Assembly (NCBI GenBank): GCA_964487745.1
Contig: CAZASG010000008.1
Location: 46,655 to 110,654, forward strand
Direction of reading: 5' to 3'
DNA length: 64,000 bases
Source of the DNA: Desulfolinea sp964487745
Lineage (GTDB): Bacteria; Chloroflexota; Anaerolineae; Anaerolineales; Villigracilaceae
This document shows positions 25,508-34,356 of the stretch, one piece after another. A program made the translations under genes and the position numbers. The number at the start of each line of letters is the position of its first letter. Position 1 is the stretch's first letter. The notes under the pieces are model-generated. The model was not told the DNA's origin and made no database searches. It saw nothing but the letters and a program-made list of their open reading frames with translations.

Positions 25508-26481
25508 TCCGCCTCCAGAATTTCGCATAAAGCTTCAACATGCAGATCGGTAGCATTCAGCGCAGGAATGTAGCGGAAAGCACCGCCACCTGCATTCTGA
25601 AACTCAGCCTGCCCCTCATGCCCGATCTCGTCCACAGTTTCAAGGCAATCCACCGCGAAACCCGGGCAAACCGCATCCAGACTGCTCAGCTTTGCATTGC
25701 CCAATTCTTCAAAGACTTCGTCGGTATAGGGTTGCAGCCACTCCTGCGGCCCAAAACGGGATTGAAAAGTCGCCACCCATTCATCTTTATTCAAAGACAA
25801 TTCATCGGCAACAAGCTCGGCTGTGCGCAAACACTGCGCCTCATATGGATCGCCTTTGTCGACATAGTCTACGGGAATGCCATGAAAGGAAACCAGCAGT
25901 TTTTCGGGCTTTTCCGACTCTGTCCAAAACGCACGGATGCTTTCCGTGACCGAGCGAATATACGCCGGGTGATCGTGATAATCGCTGAGCACGCTCACAT
26001 TTGGTACCCAACGCCAGGATTTCAAAATATCAAAGACGGCCTCGATGATCGTGCCACTGGTCGTTCCGGAATATTGGGGGAAAAGGGGCAGGACGAGAAG
26101 ATGTGTTGCGCCTTTTTCACGGAGCTCGTGCAGTGCGCTTTCAATGGACGGATTGCCATAACGCATCCCGACCGTGACATTCAGCTCTGCTTCCGGTAAA
26201 CGAACATGGAGTTCGCTTTCAATCTTTTCCGCCAAATCCTGCATATGATAGAGGAGAGGTGAACCCCGCTCATCCCAGACGCGTTTGTAGAGCCGCGCCG
26301 AACGGCGCGGACGCACGCGCAAGATGATGCCGTGCAAGAGTGGCAGCCAAAACCAACGCGAAAACTCGATCACGCGCGGGTCAGCTAAAAATTGCGCTAA
26401 AAAACGCCGAACCGCTTTGGGAGTCGGCGCATCGGGAGTGCCAGTATTGGCAAGTAAAATGCCGAGGGATTTTTTATTCAT
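25495..26481 (-). CDS. hemH: Ferrochelatase
   Basis: 328 residues, full length. Inserts ferrous iron into the porphyrin. Motifs: LLANTGTPDAPT at the start, LLVLPLFPQYSGTTSGT, the metal-site SFHGIP, and CPGFAVDCLETVDEIGHEG with the active-site Glu. Supplies protoheme, which CtaB and CtaA in this window convert to heme A. First of the hemH-hemG pair. The ribosome site is weak. Confidence 0.96.
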   Translation of the reverse strand: MNKKSLGILLANTGTPDAPTPKAVRRFLAQFLADPRVIEFSRWFWLPLLHGIILRVRPRRSARLYKRVWDERGSPLLYHMQDLAEKIESELHVRLPEAELNVTVGMRYGNPSIESALHELREKGATHLLVLPLFPQYSGTTSGTIIEAVFDILKSWRWVPNVSVLSDYHDHPAYIRSVTESIRAFWTESEKPEKLLVSFHGIPVDYVDKGDPYEAQCLRTAELVADELSLNKDEWVATFQSRFGPQEWLQPYTDEVFEELGNAKLSSLDAVCPGFAVDCLETVDEIGHEGQAEFQNAGGGAFRYIPALNATDLHVEALCEILEAECKM

Positions 26482-26560
26482 CCCCGCTATTCTACAAAAG
26501 ATTATCTAAAAGAAAACAAAGGTTTCAGTAAGTTTGGGTGAGGGTTTTCTAAGAAAAGAT

Positions 26561-26947
26561 TCATCTTTGGTATTTGATGGATTTTCTAAGCTTCCAGACA
26601 AGTAAAGCACCGAGAAAGATCCCGGCACAACTAAAAAGCAAATCCATAAGGGAAAAGGTGCGGCGGGGAAAATAATGTTGGGAAAATTCTTCAAGCGTGA
26701 CGAAGAATGTCAGGGCAAAGGTTGTCCACAAAAGAAGCCTGATGCTTTTGGAAGAGCTCTTTGAAGAAAAGACTGTCCAATTTACAGCAAAGCTCAAGAC
26801 CCCCATCAAAAAGAAATGCCCGATCTTGTCTCCATAAGGGAAATCATATATTTGCCTGATCTCTTTGGGCAAACCGCCCATATTTGCGAGGTAAATAATG
26901 CCCAGCACAAAGAGAATCAAGAGGAGAGTAAAGGGTTTAGATTTCAT
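26561..26947 (-). CDS. VanZ-like family membrane protein
   Basis: 128 residues, four TM segments. Conserved VanZ pattern DKIGHFFLMG ... EEFSQHYFPRRTFSLMDLLFSCAG. Function unknown; VanZ itself gives low-level teicoplanin resistance. The start follows directly on the terminator hairpin of the upstream gene and has no ribosome site. Confidence 0.85.
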   Translation of the reverse strand: MKSKPFTLLLILFVLGIIYLANMGGLPKEIRQIYDFPYGDKIGHFFLMGVLSFAVNWTVFSSKSSSKSIRLLLWTTFALTFFVTLEEFSQHYFPRRTFSLMDLLFSCAGIFLGALLVWKLRKSIKYQR

Positions 26948-26955
26948 AGCGTAAG

Positions 26956-26985
26956 AAAAAGCCCCGAACCGAATGGCGCAGGGCT
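26956..26985 (-). terminator. Terminator after the winged-helix gene
   Basis: Minus-strand AGCCC/GGGCT stem with a 16-nt loop followed by TTTTTC, 6 nt beyond the stop. Confidence 0.6.
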
Positions 26986-26991
26986 GATATT

Positions 26992-27903
26992 TTACTCTTC
27001 TTTTGGAAGCAATTTTTCGTTCGTTTCTTTCAACTCAGTGAGCAACGCTTCCAGTTCTTTCAGATCGGCGTTGGATAAGCTCGACCATGGTAGGAAGTAA
27101 TTGCTATTTGTCAGCGCCTCTGCTTCGTCGCGGATACGCTGCCCTTCGGCGGTGGTTTTGAGACCATCATCGCCTGCTTCGACCCAGCCCAGTCCGCTCA
27201 ACTCTTCAAGGGCTCTGGCATAGTCTTTGACGGTGTAATTTCGGAAAGGTAAACGTTCCGCCAATTTTTCAGCAGTGCTGGCTTCGCCATTCCAGACAAA
27301 GGTAAGCGTTTCCCAGACTTGCCCGCTGACGCCAATCGGCGTCCAGGCAGCGATGTGGGCATCATCGCGGAAGGCAGCTAAATCGTCAAGGAGCTGATCG
27401 ACTTCTGCAAGAGAATCTGCGTCCACTTTAGGATGGCCGCCGTGACTGATATCAAAGGCTGTGCGCCCTGTTTTATATTCGACCTCTGCGCAACCTACGA
27501 CGATCTTGCGTAGAAGAGCTGCAAGTTTTGCCATTTTCTCCGCGGGAAATTGGTTGATCTTGTTGATGTGGGCATAGAAGGCAGTATGTGCTTCTTCAAT
27601 AGCTTGGACACCTTTTTTCGCAACAGCGTATCCACCTGCGCCACTTGCTTCTAGGTAACCAGCATCTGTGGCATCCTTCAGAGTATTAGCGATGCCAATT
27701 GGATTGTTGTACGGGGTACGCTTAGAAAGTAACGCCACAGAGATCGGCTTTGGTGCAGCCTGCGTTGCAATAAAAGTTGGCCCATAAAAACGCTGCTCGG
27801 TGAAGTGCTTCTCGAAAAGCGGCATGACCACTTCTCGGGCAAGTGGAAAGATCGACGCACTTACTTCACCCCTTAGTTGAAAAACAGTCTGTTGATCACT
27901 CAT
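26992..27903 (-). CDS. Winged-helix-like protein, SCO6745-type
   Basis: 303 residues with two winged-helix-like halves. The second half ends in the pattern LPFRNYTVKDYARALEELSGLGWVE ... LKTTAEGQRIRDEAEALTNSNYF, as in the actinobacterial SCO6745 group. The middle holds ISHGGH. A regulatory role is inferred from the fold; no operator or partner is apparent. Runs alone, with a terminator after it. Confidence 0.65.
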   Translation of the reverse strand: MSDQQTVFQLRGEVSASIFPLAREVVMPLFEKHFTEQRFYGPTFIATQAAPKPISVALLSKRTPYNNPIGIANTLKDATDAGYLEASGAGGYAVAKKGVQAIEEAHTAFYAHINKINQFPAEKMAKLAALLRKIVVGCAEVEYKTGRTAFDISHGGHPKVDADSLAEVDQLLDDLAAFRDDAHIAAWTPIGVSGQVWETLTFVWNGEASTAEKLAERLPFRNYTVKDYARALEELSGLGWVEAGDDGLKTTAEGQRIRDEAEALTNSNYFLPWSSLSNADLKELEALLTELKETNEKLLPKEE

Positions 27904-27958
27904 TTCTGCCTCCTCGGAGAAAAATCCCTAAAACGGTAGCAAGCTCAAATAGAGGGCG

Positions 27959-29203
27959 TTAAACGTCGAACGCCCATTCACCGGCGCGCATGACGGCTTC
28001 GACAGCCCCATCGGCGGTGACGCCATCCACATCCAATTCACCCGAACCAAACATGAAATCAACGTGGATATTACTTTCATTCCCGCCCACTTCGAAGAAT
28101 TCCTCGTTTGTCATTTCGGGGCCACCCTCGAGATTAAATTTATATGCACGCCCCAGCGCCAAATGACAGGATGCGTTCTCGTCGTAAAGGGAATTTAGAA
28201 AAACGATATTGGATTGTGAGATCGGTGACTGATGCGGGACTAGCGCAACCTCACCCAGGAAGCCAGCGCCATCATCTGTTTCGATCATTTCGCGCAAGAC
28301 ATTCTCGCCTCGTTCTGCCGATAATTTAACAACTTTTCCATTCAAAAAGGTCATGCTGAAGTTTTCGATCATGCTGCCGTAATAGCTAAGTGGCTTGGAC
28401 GATCTGACTGTGCCTTCGGTCATATCTTTGTGCGGCAAGGTGAATACTTCTTCAGTAGGAATGTTGGCGACGTAATCATAATTTTCAGAGGAAACACTAC
28501 CGCCGCCCATCCAAATATGTCCGGCAGGCAAGCCGACTTTCAGATCTGTGCCGGGAGCACGCAAATGCATGGCCACATACTGCTTTTCATTTAAATATTC
28601 GCGGCGTTTCTTTAGATCAGCGAGGTGGTTTTGCCAAACAGCAACGGGGTCATCATTATCCAGACGGCAAAGAGTGAAGACTTTTTTCCAGAGAAGTTCC
28701 AAAGCTGCTTCGGGGGATTTGTCGGGAAAAACGTGCTTGGCCCAATCGAGGGTTGGCGGACAGATCAAATTCCACTGGGTCAGACTTTGTCCCTGCAACT
28801 CACCGATCTGGCGATAGTTCTTGGCAAGCGCCTGTCTGCTGGCAGCAACAGACTTAGCATCCATGCCTTTGAGCAATTCAGGGTCTGCTCCGGCAACCTG
28901 CAAATAAGCGGCACCAGCTCTGATCTCTTGTGCAATTCCTGCGAATTTCCAGGTCGGAAATTCGTTGAAAGAGTCGCGCGGCGCATATTGATGCCTGAGC
29001 TTGTTGATCTTCTCGTCGGACCAGACGATCGTCACTAACGGGCACCCTTCCTGGTAAGCAACTGCTGCGATCTCTTCAACCAGAGGTGCGGTATTGATTG
29101 CTGCACGAACGATCAACTTTTGCTTGGGTTGGAGATTTAGACCAACCTTGACAACTAATTCGGCATATTTCTTAAGATTTTCTTCAAAGTTTTCGATTGC
29201 CAT
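27959..29203 (-). CDS. M29-family aminopeptidase (AmpS/thermophilic aminopeptidase)
   Basis: 414 residues. Two-metal exopeptidase family. Metal-site motifs: NIPTEEVFTLPHKDMTEGTV (Glu, Glu, His), SCHLALG and the C-terminal HVDFMFGSGELDVDG. Start at 29203 chosen because GAGGAAAA precedes it; the frame is open 29 codons further up without a ribosome site. Cytosolic. Confidence 0.92.
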   Translation of the reverse strand: MAIENFEENLKKYAELVVKVGLNLQPKQKLIVRAAINTAPLVEEIAAVAYQEGCPLVTIVWSDEKINKLRHQYAPRDSFNEFPTWKFAGIAQEIRAGAAYLQVAGADPELLKGMDAKSVAASRQALAKNYRQIGELQGQSLTQWNLICPPTLDWAKHVFPDKSPEAALELLWKKVFTLCRLDNDDPVAVWQNHLADLKKRREYLNEKQYVAMHLRAPGTDLKVGLPAGHIWMGGGSVSSENYDYVANIPTEEVFTLPHKDMTEGTVRSSKPLSYYGSMIENFSMTFLNGKVVKLSAERGENVLREMIETDDGAGFLGEVALVPHQSPISQSNIVFLNSLYDENASCHLALGRAYKFNLEGGPEMTNEEFFEVGGNESNIHVDFMFGSGELDVDGVTADGAVEAVMRAGEWAFDV

Positions 29204-29347
29204 TTTTCCTCGTTTTTGCTTGGGATTGTATGAAATTTCCACCTTCATTTCACTTATGCAGAAATTCGGGTTGCGCGCATATAGTAGCATTTTCGAAAAG
29301 GCTTGTCAAGCTCCTGCCCTAGCTCCTCTCTCTCGAATTAAAACAAA

Positions 29348-29377
29348 AGAGACCTTGCTTCTCAGAACAAGATCTCT
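29348..29377 (-). terminator. Terminator after the DUF368 gene
   Basis: 10-bp stem with one G-U pair (29348-29357 with 29368-29377), followed on the minus strand by TTTTGTTTT. Confidence 0.8.
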
Positions 29378-29393
29378 TCAAAAAACATTTCAC

Positions 29394-30413
29394 TTATCCA
29401 GCAGCTTCCGTTTCTTGTTGTCTGTTTTTCTTGGCGACTCGATCAACCAGGATAATCAGAACCACGCCAATTGTGGCAAAAATGAGCGCAAAGATGAATT
29501 GTGTAATGCCTTCAGACGAGGCGAAATCCGGTAAGCGGAGAGCTTCGGCAATGATACGACGGTGACCGTCGCTGCCCAGAATGAAATTGCCTGCATCGTC
29601 TTGCAGCCAGGCAACCACTTCCCGCCAAGGCCAGATTTTGCGTAAACTACCAACCATAAAGCCAGTCAGGAGCGCCACCGTTAGGTCGTGGTAATTTTTA
29701 AAAAGGCGGCTGATCAACTGGGCGACAGTAACAAGTCCAAGCACAGCGCCAACCACGATCAGGGCCAAGATAAAGAAGTCCCGGTCATTTACCGCACCAA
29801 CAACATACTGGTACTTTCCCATCAACAACAGGATGAATGAGCCGGAGATGCCCGGCAAGATCAGCGCTACACTGGCAGCGGCACCGCTAAGAATGATGAA
29901 CCACCACGTCTCAGGGGTGTGAGCAGGTACCAGCCCAACCAGCAAAAAGGCAAAGAGCGTGCCAAGCACGAGCATGCCCCATAAGGCTGGTGTCCAATTT
30001 GAAATCCGTTTTCCAACCGTCAAGATGGAGGCAGCGACCAAGCCAAAAAAGAAACTCCAAAGATAGAGGGGTTGATTGAACATCAGCCATTCTAAATAAT
30101 GTGAGAGCGTGAAAATGGCCGTCAAAACGCCCAAGCCCAGCGCGAGCAAGAACTCCCAGTTCGCCAGATCGAGCATTTTTTTGATGCGGAACCGGATCGT
30201 AGCCTGCAAAAATTCAGGGTCGCCAAACTTACGGATCGACTCGATCAATTCCTCATAGATCCCGAAAATAAAGGCTATTGTCCCACCGGAAACTCCCGGC
30301 ACGATATCCGAGGCTCCCATCGCCACCCCACGCAGAGAAACGCCTAAATATTCCTTTAACGTGCGCTTCTTTTTCTCAAAACGCGAGTTAGCTAATCGAG
30401 AACGAGCAGACAT
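29394..30413 (-). CDS. DUF368 membrane protein (PopT-type polyprenyl-phosphate transporter)
   Basis: 339 residues, about nine TM segments. Two re-entrant glycine/proline motifs mark the family: GASDIVPGVSGGTIAF and LILPGISGSFILLLMGKYQYV. Members are reported to flip undecaprenyl phosphate back across the membrane for reuse in cell-envelope synthesis. The ATG comes 2 nt after the DedA stop and has no ribosome site of its own, so translation is probably coupled. Confidence 0.9.
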   Translation of the reverse strand: MSARSRLANSRFEKKKRTLKEYLGVSLRGVAMGASDIVPGVSGGTIAFIFGIYEELIESIRKFGDPEFLQATIRFRIKKMLDLANWEFLLALGLGVLTAIFTLSHYLEWLMFNQPLYLWSFFFGLVAASILTVGKRISNWTPALWGMLVLGTLFAFLLVGLVPAHTPETWWFIILSGAAASVALILPGISGSFILLLMGKYQYVVGAVNDRDFFILALIVVGAVLGLVTVAQLISRLFKNYHDLTVALLTGFMVGSLRKIWPWREVVAWLQDDAGNFILGSDGHRRIIAEALRLPDFASSEGITQFIFALIFATIGVVLIILVDRVAKKNRQQETEAAG

Positions 30414-30415
30414 TT

Positions 30416-31075
30416 TTAGTCAACTACAGCAGCTTTTTCTTTGCCTTCCTGACGCGCTTTCCAGGCTTCGATAAAAACCGGCACCAGCGAAATACCAATA
30501 ATAGCAAAGATCACAAGCGAAAAATTATGCTCAACAAATTCAAGCCCGCCAAAGAAGTAACCGGCGAGAGAGAAGAGAGGCACCCAAACCAAGCCACCGA
30601 TAACGTTGTAAGAGAAGAAATACCGATAAGACATCTGTCCTACCCCGGCAACGAAAGGGGCAAAGGTGCGGATGATCGGCACAAAACGTGCCAAAAAGAT
30701 GGTCTTACCACCATGCTTCTCGAAGAATTCGTGGGTTTTATCAAGATACTCTTTCTTGACCCATTTACTGTCGTAGGCTTTTTCGCCAAGAGTATGACCG
30801 ATCCAGTAGTTGACAGTATCGCCAAGAATGGCAGCGATCATCAGAAGAATGATCATCCATTTGATGTCTAAAACACTACCTTCAAGAGCGGCCAATGCGC
30901 CAGCTGCGAAAAGCAGTGAATCGCCGGGAAGGAAAGGCATGATGACCAAGCCGGTCTCGACAAAGATAATCGCAAAAAGGATCCCGTATGTCCACGCACC
31001 GTATTGAGCAATAATCTCGGTAAGATGCACATCCAGATGGATGAAGAAGTCAATAAATTGAGCCAGAAGTTCCAT
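30416..31075 (-). CDS. DedA family membrane protein
   Basis: 219 residues. Typical DedA signature: ETGLVIMPFLPGDSLLFAAGALA, then FLARFVPIIRTFAPFVAGVGQM. Some DedA proteins (UptA) recycle undecaprenyl phosphate, the same task as the DUF368 protein encoded directly downstream. A promoter-like TTGAAG/TATAAT lies about 40 nt upstream. Confidence 0.93.
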   Translation of the reverse strand: MELLAQFIDFFIHLDVHLTEIIAQYGAWTYGILFAIIFVETGLVIMPFLPGDSLLFAAGALAALEGSVLDIKWMIILLMIAAILGDTVNYWIGHTLGEKAYDSKWVKKEYLDKTHEFFEKHGGKTIFLARFVPIIRTFAPFVAGVGQMSYRYFFSYNVIGGLVWVPLFSLAGYFFGGLEFVEHNFSLVIFAIIGISLVPVFIEAWKARQEGKEKAAVVD

Positions 31076-31116
31076 TTTTCACTCTCTTTTCAAATAGTAT
31101 AGAGTAACAGCGGGCG

Positions 31117-31144
31117 ATTATACCCCATTCCTAGCGTTCTTCAA
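31117..31144 (-). promoter_or_regulatory. Promoter of the dedA-DUF368 operon
   Basis: Minus strand TTGAAG (31144-31139), 16-nt spacer, TATAAT (31122-31117), about 41 nt upstream of the DedA start. The -35 lies within the end of the upstream gene. Confidence 0.6.
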
Positions 31145-32369
31145 TAGTAACCTTTAGTAGCAGATCGCCCGCGGGCAACCTTTCACCAAATTGCGGGTCG
31201 CGCGGGCTAAGTTTTTCAAGATACTCCAAGCCACTGATAACCTGCCCAAAAATCGTGTATTTTCCGTCCAGTTCAGGGGCAGGTGCAAGGGTGATAAAGA
31301 ACTGGCTTCCATTCGTGTCTGGCCCTACATTGGCCATCGCGACCACGCCCGCACGGTCAAAACCCAGGGATGGAACGATCTCGTTCTGAAAGAAATAGCC
31401 CGGGTTCCCCTGTCCGGTTCCGCTGGGGTCCCCCGTCTGAGCAAGAGTTCCCGGCAAAACACGATGAAAAGTAATCCCATCAAACCAACCTTCACCGGCA
31501 AGGAAAACAAAATTATTCACCGTCACAGGCGCTTGTTGTGGATAGAACTGAATGACAATATCCCCGTACTCTGTCTTTAGCGTTGCCAAATATTCTTTTG
31601 CAGGATCGGTCACAGTCGGCGGACAAGATGTAAATTGCATCTCACCCAGAACGATCAATTGCGTGATTCGCTCCAAACTGTCAAAATCAAGAGGCCCTGA
31701 GTAAATTTGACCGTTGATCAGGACAAAGGGCAGCGCAGGAATGCCAACACTTTGCCCATCCAAAACAGCCTGGGAAACGCGTTCCACAACCGCGTCGGAC
31801 TGCATATCAACGAGAAGTTGCACCCCATCCATTCCGAGCGTGGAGGCTTGCTCGGCGACCCAATCAACGAAAGCTTCCTCCGAAAGTACTGCCCAAATCT
31901 CCTGCTCAGCAAAGAGCTGAGTCTGCAACTCCCAATCTTTTCCCTGTATCCTCGCCGCGTGGACAGCCTGTGCCGCCAATCCCGAGCGCTCATACCCCAA
32001 ATTGGTTACCAGAGGATAATCTCGATAGACAACGCGCACTTCGTCAGGGAATTGTTCCGCCATGCGGGTCAGTGTCAGAGAAAGGAGAGCGCATCCCGGG
32101 CAGCGAAAATCGCTATAGAAAGTAAATGTCACTGCGGCATCGGCTGAACCCAGCACACGCTCGTCTGCGCTGATAGGCGCAAAAAGAGATTCTTCGTCTA
32201 CAGAAGGCGTCGGAGCGCTGTTGATCGAAATGCATTCCGGGGCAGGCAGCGTTGGCATAACGGAGAGTGTCGGCGAAGAAGTCGGCAAGGCTGTTGCAGA
32301 GGGTGTCGGTGAAGATGCACAAGCTGATAAAAAGAAAGAAGAAAGAAGAAAGAAAAAGAACTTACGCAT
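31131..32369 (-). CDS. Lipoprotein fusing a DsbA-like thioredoxin domain to a cyclophilin
   Basis: 412 residues. Lipobox signal (LSACASS), a T/P/S-rich linker, a DsbA/thioredoxin-like domain (about 70-245) with the active site DFRCPGC, and a cyclophilin-type prolyl isomerase (about 255-410) with ITFHRVLPG, QTGDPSGTGQG and NGSQFFITLAPAPELDGKYTIFG. One polypeptide thus combines disulfide exchange and prolyl isomerisation outside the membrane. ATG at 32369 chosen for GGAG 10 nt upstream and the signal peptide. Seven nt after the HExxH gene, so likely one operon. Confidence 0.9.
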   Translation of the reverse strand: MRKFFFFLLSSFFLSACASSPTPSATALPTSSPTLSVMPTLPAPECISINSAPTPSVDEESLFAPISADERVLGSADAAVTFTFYSDFRCPGCALLSLTLTRMAEQFPDEVRVVYRDYPLVTNLGYERSGLAAQAVHAARIQGKDWELQTQLFAEQEIWAVLSEEAFVDWVAEQASTLGMDGVQLLVDMQSDAVVERVSQAVLDGQSVGIPALPFVLINGQIYSGPLDFDSLERITQLIVLGEMQFTSCPPTVTDPAKEYLATLKTEYGDIVIQFYPQQAPVTVNNFVFLAGEGWFDGITFHRVLPGTLAQTGDPSGTGQGNPGYFFQNEIVPSLGFDRAGVVAMANVGPDTNGSQFFITLAPAPELDGKYTIFGQVISGLEYLEKLSPRDPQFGERLPAGDLLLKVTIEER

Positions 32370-32376
32370 GAAAAGA

Positions 32377-33639
32377 TCACTCCACAAGTGCCTGCAATTC
32401 TTCAAAAGAATCCAGCCACATAATCGTATGTACAAAATCGGCGAGAGAATCACTTTCCTCGCGGAGGGCACGCACAGCAGGCCCAACAGGGTCAGCGCCC
32501 GCAGCACCGCCCGGGATATCGGCATAGGCACCATAAAATGCAAAGTAGGCTTGATTCAGTTTTCGAATAGGGTAGCCATTCTCCCACATGAATTGACGCC
32601 GCACTTCCATATAGAACTCAGCTTCGATGACCTTGCCGGCAGCTAGAAGCTCATCCACACGCAGGCGGGTTTCGCGCATCTCGGCACGGTAATCAAAGGG
32701 AGACGGCTCCGGACTAGGCATCCCCTCGGTTAGCGAGAGCAGGTCTACAGGCGTATGTTCCGGGGGCAGGGTTTCGGGATAAAAGCGTTCCTGCACTCGC
32801 TGTCCTATCTCCGTTCCAACGATCGAGGCAACTGTCTCGTTCATGGTGCGCAACTGCGGCGTTGTATCGTAATTCCACCCCAGCGGATGCCAGGTGAGAT
32901 AATTATGCATCCACTCATGCGCGATGGTATCTATGATCCAAGGTAAATTTGTGGAACGCATTCCCATTGTCGGGTAGATTCCAACCCCACCGATCGCTAC
33001 CACCAATGCCGATTGATCCAGTTCTGCAGTAATTTTTTCTTCAAGCAGAACCTGCTGATCGACGGGCAGGTCGGCAAGGAGAGAGATATTTTCATCTTGA
33101 CGGATGATCTCGCGCGGCGAGATGATGAGTGCCATAGGCAAGGGCGAGATATGGTAGAGCGGGCGAGGCAGCGGCTGCCCTCCTGAAGTCAGGTTTGCTT
33201 CCGCTAAAACAACGCTGATCTGTTCTTCAAGAACCGATTCGGCAAAAGGCGCCAAGCGATGTTGCTCTGCATATAGATCATTTAGCCGTGCCCGCAAAGC
33301 AACCGACGCCGCTTCGGGATCGGCGATTTCAGGGTTTGAATATATCTGGCTTAAATTCCATTCCGCTTCAAGAACACGATCCATTTGTCGCAAATAATCC
33401 GTTACGATCACTTTACGAGTTGCCCGTTCCGTATAAAAGGGACTCCCGATCGCCGCTTGTTGCAGCTTTACCCAGGAAGCATCTAATACCCAGCTCAAAT
33501 AATCGAATTTAATCCCTTGAATATAGTCGCTGTAATAATCTCTCTCGGCATCATGGCGAAGAGTGCTGCCGCCGAGAAAAAGAGAAAGAATAAGTATATA
33601 GAGAAGTCCACGAAGCCATTGGAGAATGCGATCAATCAT
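32377..33639 (-). CDS. Putative membrane-anchored zinc metallopeptidase
   Basis: 420 residues. N-terminal hydrophobic segment (about 10-25), then a soluble, mainly helical protein. DTIAHEWMHNYL gives a HExxH zinc site, and RTMNETVASIVG about 30 residues on offers the third Glu ligand of a gluzincin. No named family recognised. Shares an operon with the folding-catalyst lipoprotein, which would act in the same compartment. Confidence 0.7.
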   Translation of the reverse strand: MIDRILQWLRGLLYILILSLFLGGSTLRHDAERDYYSDYIQGIKFDYLSWVLDASWVKLQQAAIGSPFYTERATRKVIVTDYLRQMDRVLEAEWNLSQIYSNPEIADPEAASVALRARLNDLYAEQHRLAPFAESVLEEQISVVLAEANLTSGGQPLPRPLYHISPLPMALIISPREIIRQDENISLLADLPVDQQVLLEEKITAELDQSALVVAIGGVGIYPTMGMRSTNLPWIIDTIAHEWMHNYLTWHPLGWNYDTTPQLRTMNETVASIVGTEIGQRVQERFYPETLPPEHTPVDLLSLTEGMPSPEPSPFDYRAEMRETRLRVDELLAAGKVIEAEFYMEVRRQFMWENGYPIRKLNQAYFAFYGAYADIPGGAAGADPVGPAVRALREESDSLADFVHTIMWLDSFEELQALVE

Positions 33640-33794
33640 GAGGGGATTATAAGAGAGCCAGATGGTTTTGAAAACCTCTCAGAAAGCCAAGAAAGCAGCG
33701 ATATTTCCCAACATGCATTATGCGAAATTAACAAAGGTAAATTTTCAAATTACCATCTTTAATTCTGCATTTATATTAAAACTCAAAACTTATA

Positions 33795-33823
33795 TTGACA
33801 TCTATAACAATTTTAGATAGATT
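33795..33823 (+). promoter_or_regulatory. Promoter and possible operator of lrp-tpl
   Basis: Perfect TTGACA at 33795-33800, 17-nt spacer, TAGATT as -10. Inside the spacer ATCTA ... TAGAT forms an inverted repeat (about 33800-33820), a possible autoregulatory site for the Lrp protein encoded just downstream. Confidence 0.55.
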
Positions 33824-33859
33824 ATTATTATAAATATTCCCCATGTAATTGGAGTCCCT

Positions 33860-34318
33860 ATGCTGGACGAACTTGATAAAAATATTTTGCATATCCTGCA
33901 AAAGGATGCGCGCATCAGCAATACAGAATTGGCACGTCGCGTCAATTTATCGCCGCCAGCCACCCACGCACGAGTCCGCCGCTTGGAAAAAGATGGCCTC
34001 ATCGAGCGCTATACAACCATCGTAGATCGTCAAAAAGCAGGCTACGATCTGCTCTGCTTTATAAACGTGAGCCTGCAACTTCACGACACCGAGCAAGTGA
34101 GCGGGTTTCTGAAAATCATCGAGGAGATGCCTGAAGTGCTGGAATGCCATCACGTAACAGGAGAATATGATTACTTACTAAAAGTGGTTACGCGCAACAC
34201 AGAAGGTTTGGAAAACTTTCTGATGAATCGCCTCACCCCTGTTTCCGGCGTAGCCCGTATTCACACCAACCTTGTTTTGCGCGAAGCAAAATCGACAAGC
34301 GTAATTCCGTTGAGGTAA
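33860..34318 (+). CDS. Lrp/AsnC family transcriptional regulator
   Basis: 152 residues: N-terminal HTH (LDELDKNILHILQKDARISNTELARRV ... VRRLEKDGLI) and C-terminal RAM/ASNC domain (VLECHHVTGEYDYLLKV). Lrp proteins sense amino acids. GGAG lies 6 nt before the ATG. It stands 38 nt upstream of the tyrosine phenol-lyase gene on the same strand, so it probably controls that amino-acid-degrading enzyme. Confidence 0.93.
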   Translation: MLDELDKNILHILQKDARISNTELARRVNLSPPATHARVRRLEKDGLIERYTTIVDRQKAGYDLLCFINVSLQLHDTEQVSGFLKIIEEMPEVLECHHVTGEYDYLLKVVTRNTEGLENFLMNRLTPVSGVARIHTNLVLREAKSTSVIPLR

Positions 34319-34356
34319 TTTTTAGCCCAGATTTTTTTTATCTAAAGGAGTATCAA

